Source: Zygnema cylindricum (lineage: Eukaryota; Streptophyta; Zygnematophyceae; Zygnematales; Zygnemataceae). From it: a stretch of DNA of 64,000 nt. The stretch lies in contig JBBHKE010000805.1 of the NCBI GenBank assembly GCA_037447655.1, forward strand, positions 1 through 64,000, given 5' to 3'. Position 1 is the first letter of the stretch. Every line of letters starts with the position of its first letter. The notes under the pieces are model-generated. The model made no database searches. It had not been told where the DNA came from and saw only the letters and a list, made by a program, of their open reading frames with translations. Both the position numbers and the translations under genes were made by a program. Below are positions 62,098-64,000 of the stretch, one piece after another.

Positions 62098-64000
62098 GTG
62101 AGTGTAATTGTGGTAGATAATATTAATGTGGTTCACGTTTATGTGGAAGTACACCGTGTATCATGATTAGTGTTAATCATTTTTTCGCCAACTTTTTGTT
62201 TAATCAACTTTTCTCTTCCGTGCACACCTGTCCGGTTTTGTTTTTCTGGTGGTTAATGTTAATGTGGATCATGTTTTCTGTGGAAGTAGGGTTGATATTC
62301 TTTTCTTGCATGTTTAGAAAAGTTCTTGCTGTTTTGTTTTCTTGCTGTTTTTAATTTCCAGGTTTTTTTTTTTTTGCTAGTTTTTGTACAGCTGTGAATG
62401 AGTCTTGTAGTGAATCGAAAATTGAAAGTGTTCACTTTTTAATTCTCTTTCTCTCGCTCTCCTGATCCTTTTTTTTTGTTTGTCCGTTTGTTTATGGGAA
62501 ATTTTCTGGCGTTGTAAAGAAGCGTTAAAAATAATGTCGGCAACACTAATTCCGTACAAACCAGAAGAATACTTTGAAACTCTTGTACAATTTTATCCAT
62601 TTTCCGAATCATGAAATTGTGCTAACGACACTATTGAAGGGAGTGGATTACAATCTGCCACGTCTCCTTCCACTCAATTAGGGTGTGTCCAAATGTGTTC
62701 AAGTAAAGGTTTTTTTCCGTCGTTTTCACAGAAAATGGGACTTGCAACGATAAAATATTACGCCGTACGAAAAATGACCAAAAACACAATTACATTTTGC
62801 GTCATCTTGAAACTTGGAAGGTATGGCAATTTGGCATTTTTATCATCGCGACTCACTTCCAGCTCATTTTCACACTTGCATTGCAAATGCGACCTGATTT
62901 TTATCAAAATTATACCCTATTGACGAATAGAAAACCCGGATTGCATGCGCCAAACATTTTCAAAAATTGAACGATGGGGAGTACACTCTATTTTTTTCTT
63001 TGCTCGTCACGCGCATGTACGTATGAAAATGACGAGCATGTACGGAAAAAAAAATAGTTGGGGTCTCGGACCTCCACTTTCATTCATGGGGCCTTTTCAA
63101 AATTTTACGTCGTCCTCGTCTCTCCCCCTCTTTCTCAGTCGACCGCTCCTCTTTCTCTCTTATTTACACGAGATGCAGCAATAATTGTATAAAATGAAAA
63201 AAAAAAAAACTTTTTTTTAATATTTTTGGTATGAGTTTGATGGCATATCGAATGAAAAGATAAGAAAACGAAATCGGGAAGCCATGGCGGAAAATCTACA
63301 TACTGATGACATCACATGGTAGCATGACTTCGCTATGTCACAAAGCCCTAAACATCTACAATGTCACAAATACCTCGACGTCTACAACCGTCGCCGTTTT
63401 TGTAGACGTCACCAATTTGAGGAAGTTTCGTAGTTTCGTAGTCGTCTACATTTCGTTTCGTAAAATGTCGCACATTTTGTAGCATCTACAACTGTCACAT
63501 ATTTGAAGTCAGGAAGGCGCAAGTAAGGGCACTTTCCCATGTAACCGAAACTTTAATCTTGTAACTTTGTTTCTGGCGAAGATTCTCCGCACAGCTTTCA
63601 GAGCATTTCGATGTAAGCGCAAATAACTTGTTACTTGAAAAAGTGACAAACGTAGACATGTAACGAAACATGTGACAAATAAACAGTACACAAAATGTTG
63701 CGAAGCTTCCACTCGGCTTCAATTTCAGATGTCCACCCGCACACTGAACAGTTTCTAACACTTCGCAATGTCTGTATACCACATTGTCGATGTGGAGGCA
63801 TTACATATGTTTAGGGTTTGTGACATTATGACGTCACGCACGTCACGATCAACTATGACAGCGCTGACGTCACATATTCTAAAACTTTCCGCCATGGTTT
63901 CCCGATTGTATTTTTTTGTCTTCTCTCACTCTACTTGCCATCAAGATACGCCCAAAGATTGTCAAAATAAATAATTTTCAGAGATCTTTCATTTAATACC
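62098..64000 (+). other. Presumed intron 2 of SMO2-like gene and beyond
   Basis: I could not find the next exon (expected to continue with the conserved region leading to the first histidine box) before the window end, so this stretch is most simply a long T-rich intron. The section 63290-63490 holds loose repeats of ACATCTACAA/GACGTCTACAAC. No element with terminal repeats was found. Confidence 0.45.

Overview
This is a plant-type nuclear window, most likely from a streptophyte (a charophyte alga or other non-flowering lineage). Three things point there. (1) The 5' exons of a sterol 4-alpha-methyl oxidase of the plant SMO2 type lie at 61169-62097, with GT/AG introns. (2) The Ty1/copia elements prime from a sequence that pairs with the anticodon arm of plant initiator tRNA-Met. 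(3) One Ty3/gypsy element carries a cytosine DNA methyltransferase, an architecture I recall being reported from charophytes and dinoflagellates. Species was not determined. Nearly everything else is transposable elements, nested up to four deep.

Layout. 1-960: G-run, CT microsatellites and a possible TATA promoter. 961-3902: no clear gene, but a ~0.9 kb inverted repeat. ~4144-18379: gypsy element G1 on the minus strand, with the order gag, protease, DNA methyltransferase, reverse transcriptase, RNase H, integrase, PHD finger. It is interrupted by a solo copia LTR (10750-11941) and by a truncated minus-strand copia K2 (13867-16110). 18380-21527: AT-rich sequence, a 302 bp MITE with a perfect 8 bp target duplication, an unrecognised GC-richer stretch, a 10-base assembly gap and an LTR scrap. 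21528-58583: remains of a second gypsy copy G2 (gag, leader and 5' LTR only), hosting copia K1 (23200-29682, duplication GATGC) and copia K3 (31418-58266, minus strand, duplication AGCCT). K3 hosts copia K4 (38088-56845, duplication CTAAT). K4 hosts K5 (38674-44881, ATACG/AGACG) in its 5' LTR and K6 (47354-53563, TGTAT) in its integrase. 58584-60440: a MITE cluster. 60900-64000: promoter side and first two coding exons of SMO2, which runs off the window end.

How it works together. The copia elements are ordinary in coding content (gag-PR-INT-RT-RH). Their LTR families differ, but share a modular layout: an antisense tRNA-like segment with A/B boxes, a G-box, a GTAC-based palindrome, a small hairpin, a TATA-like box, and in several copies an inverted W-box. 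Gag starts inside the 5' LTR, so the primer-binding site is translated. All polyproteins I checked are broken. Comparing sister copies K5 and K6, several stops are CAG to TAG or TGG to TAG, as expected of deaminating methylated CHG sites.

The most interesting system is G1: a retrotransposon carrying both a candidate DNA-methylation writer (canonical-order DNMT3-like domain between protease and RT) and a candidate chromatin reader (C4HC3 PHD finger after the integrase). This copy is dead: a TAG directly follows the catalytic Cys codon. The architecture is nevertheless clear.
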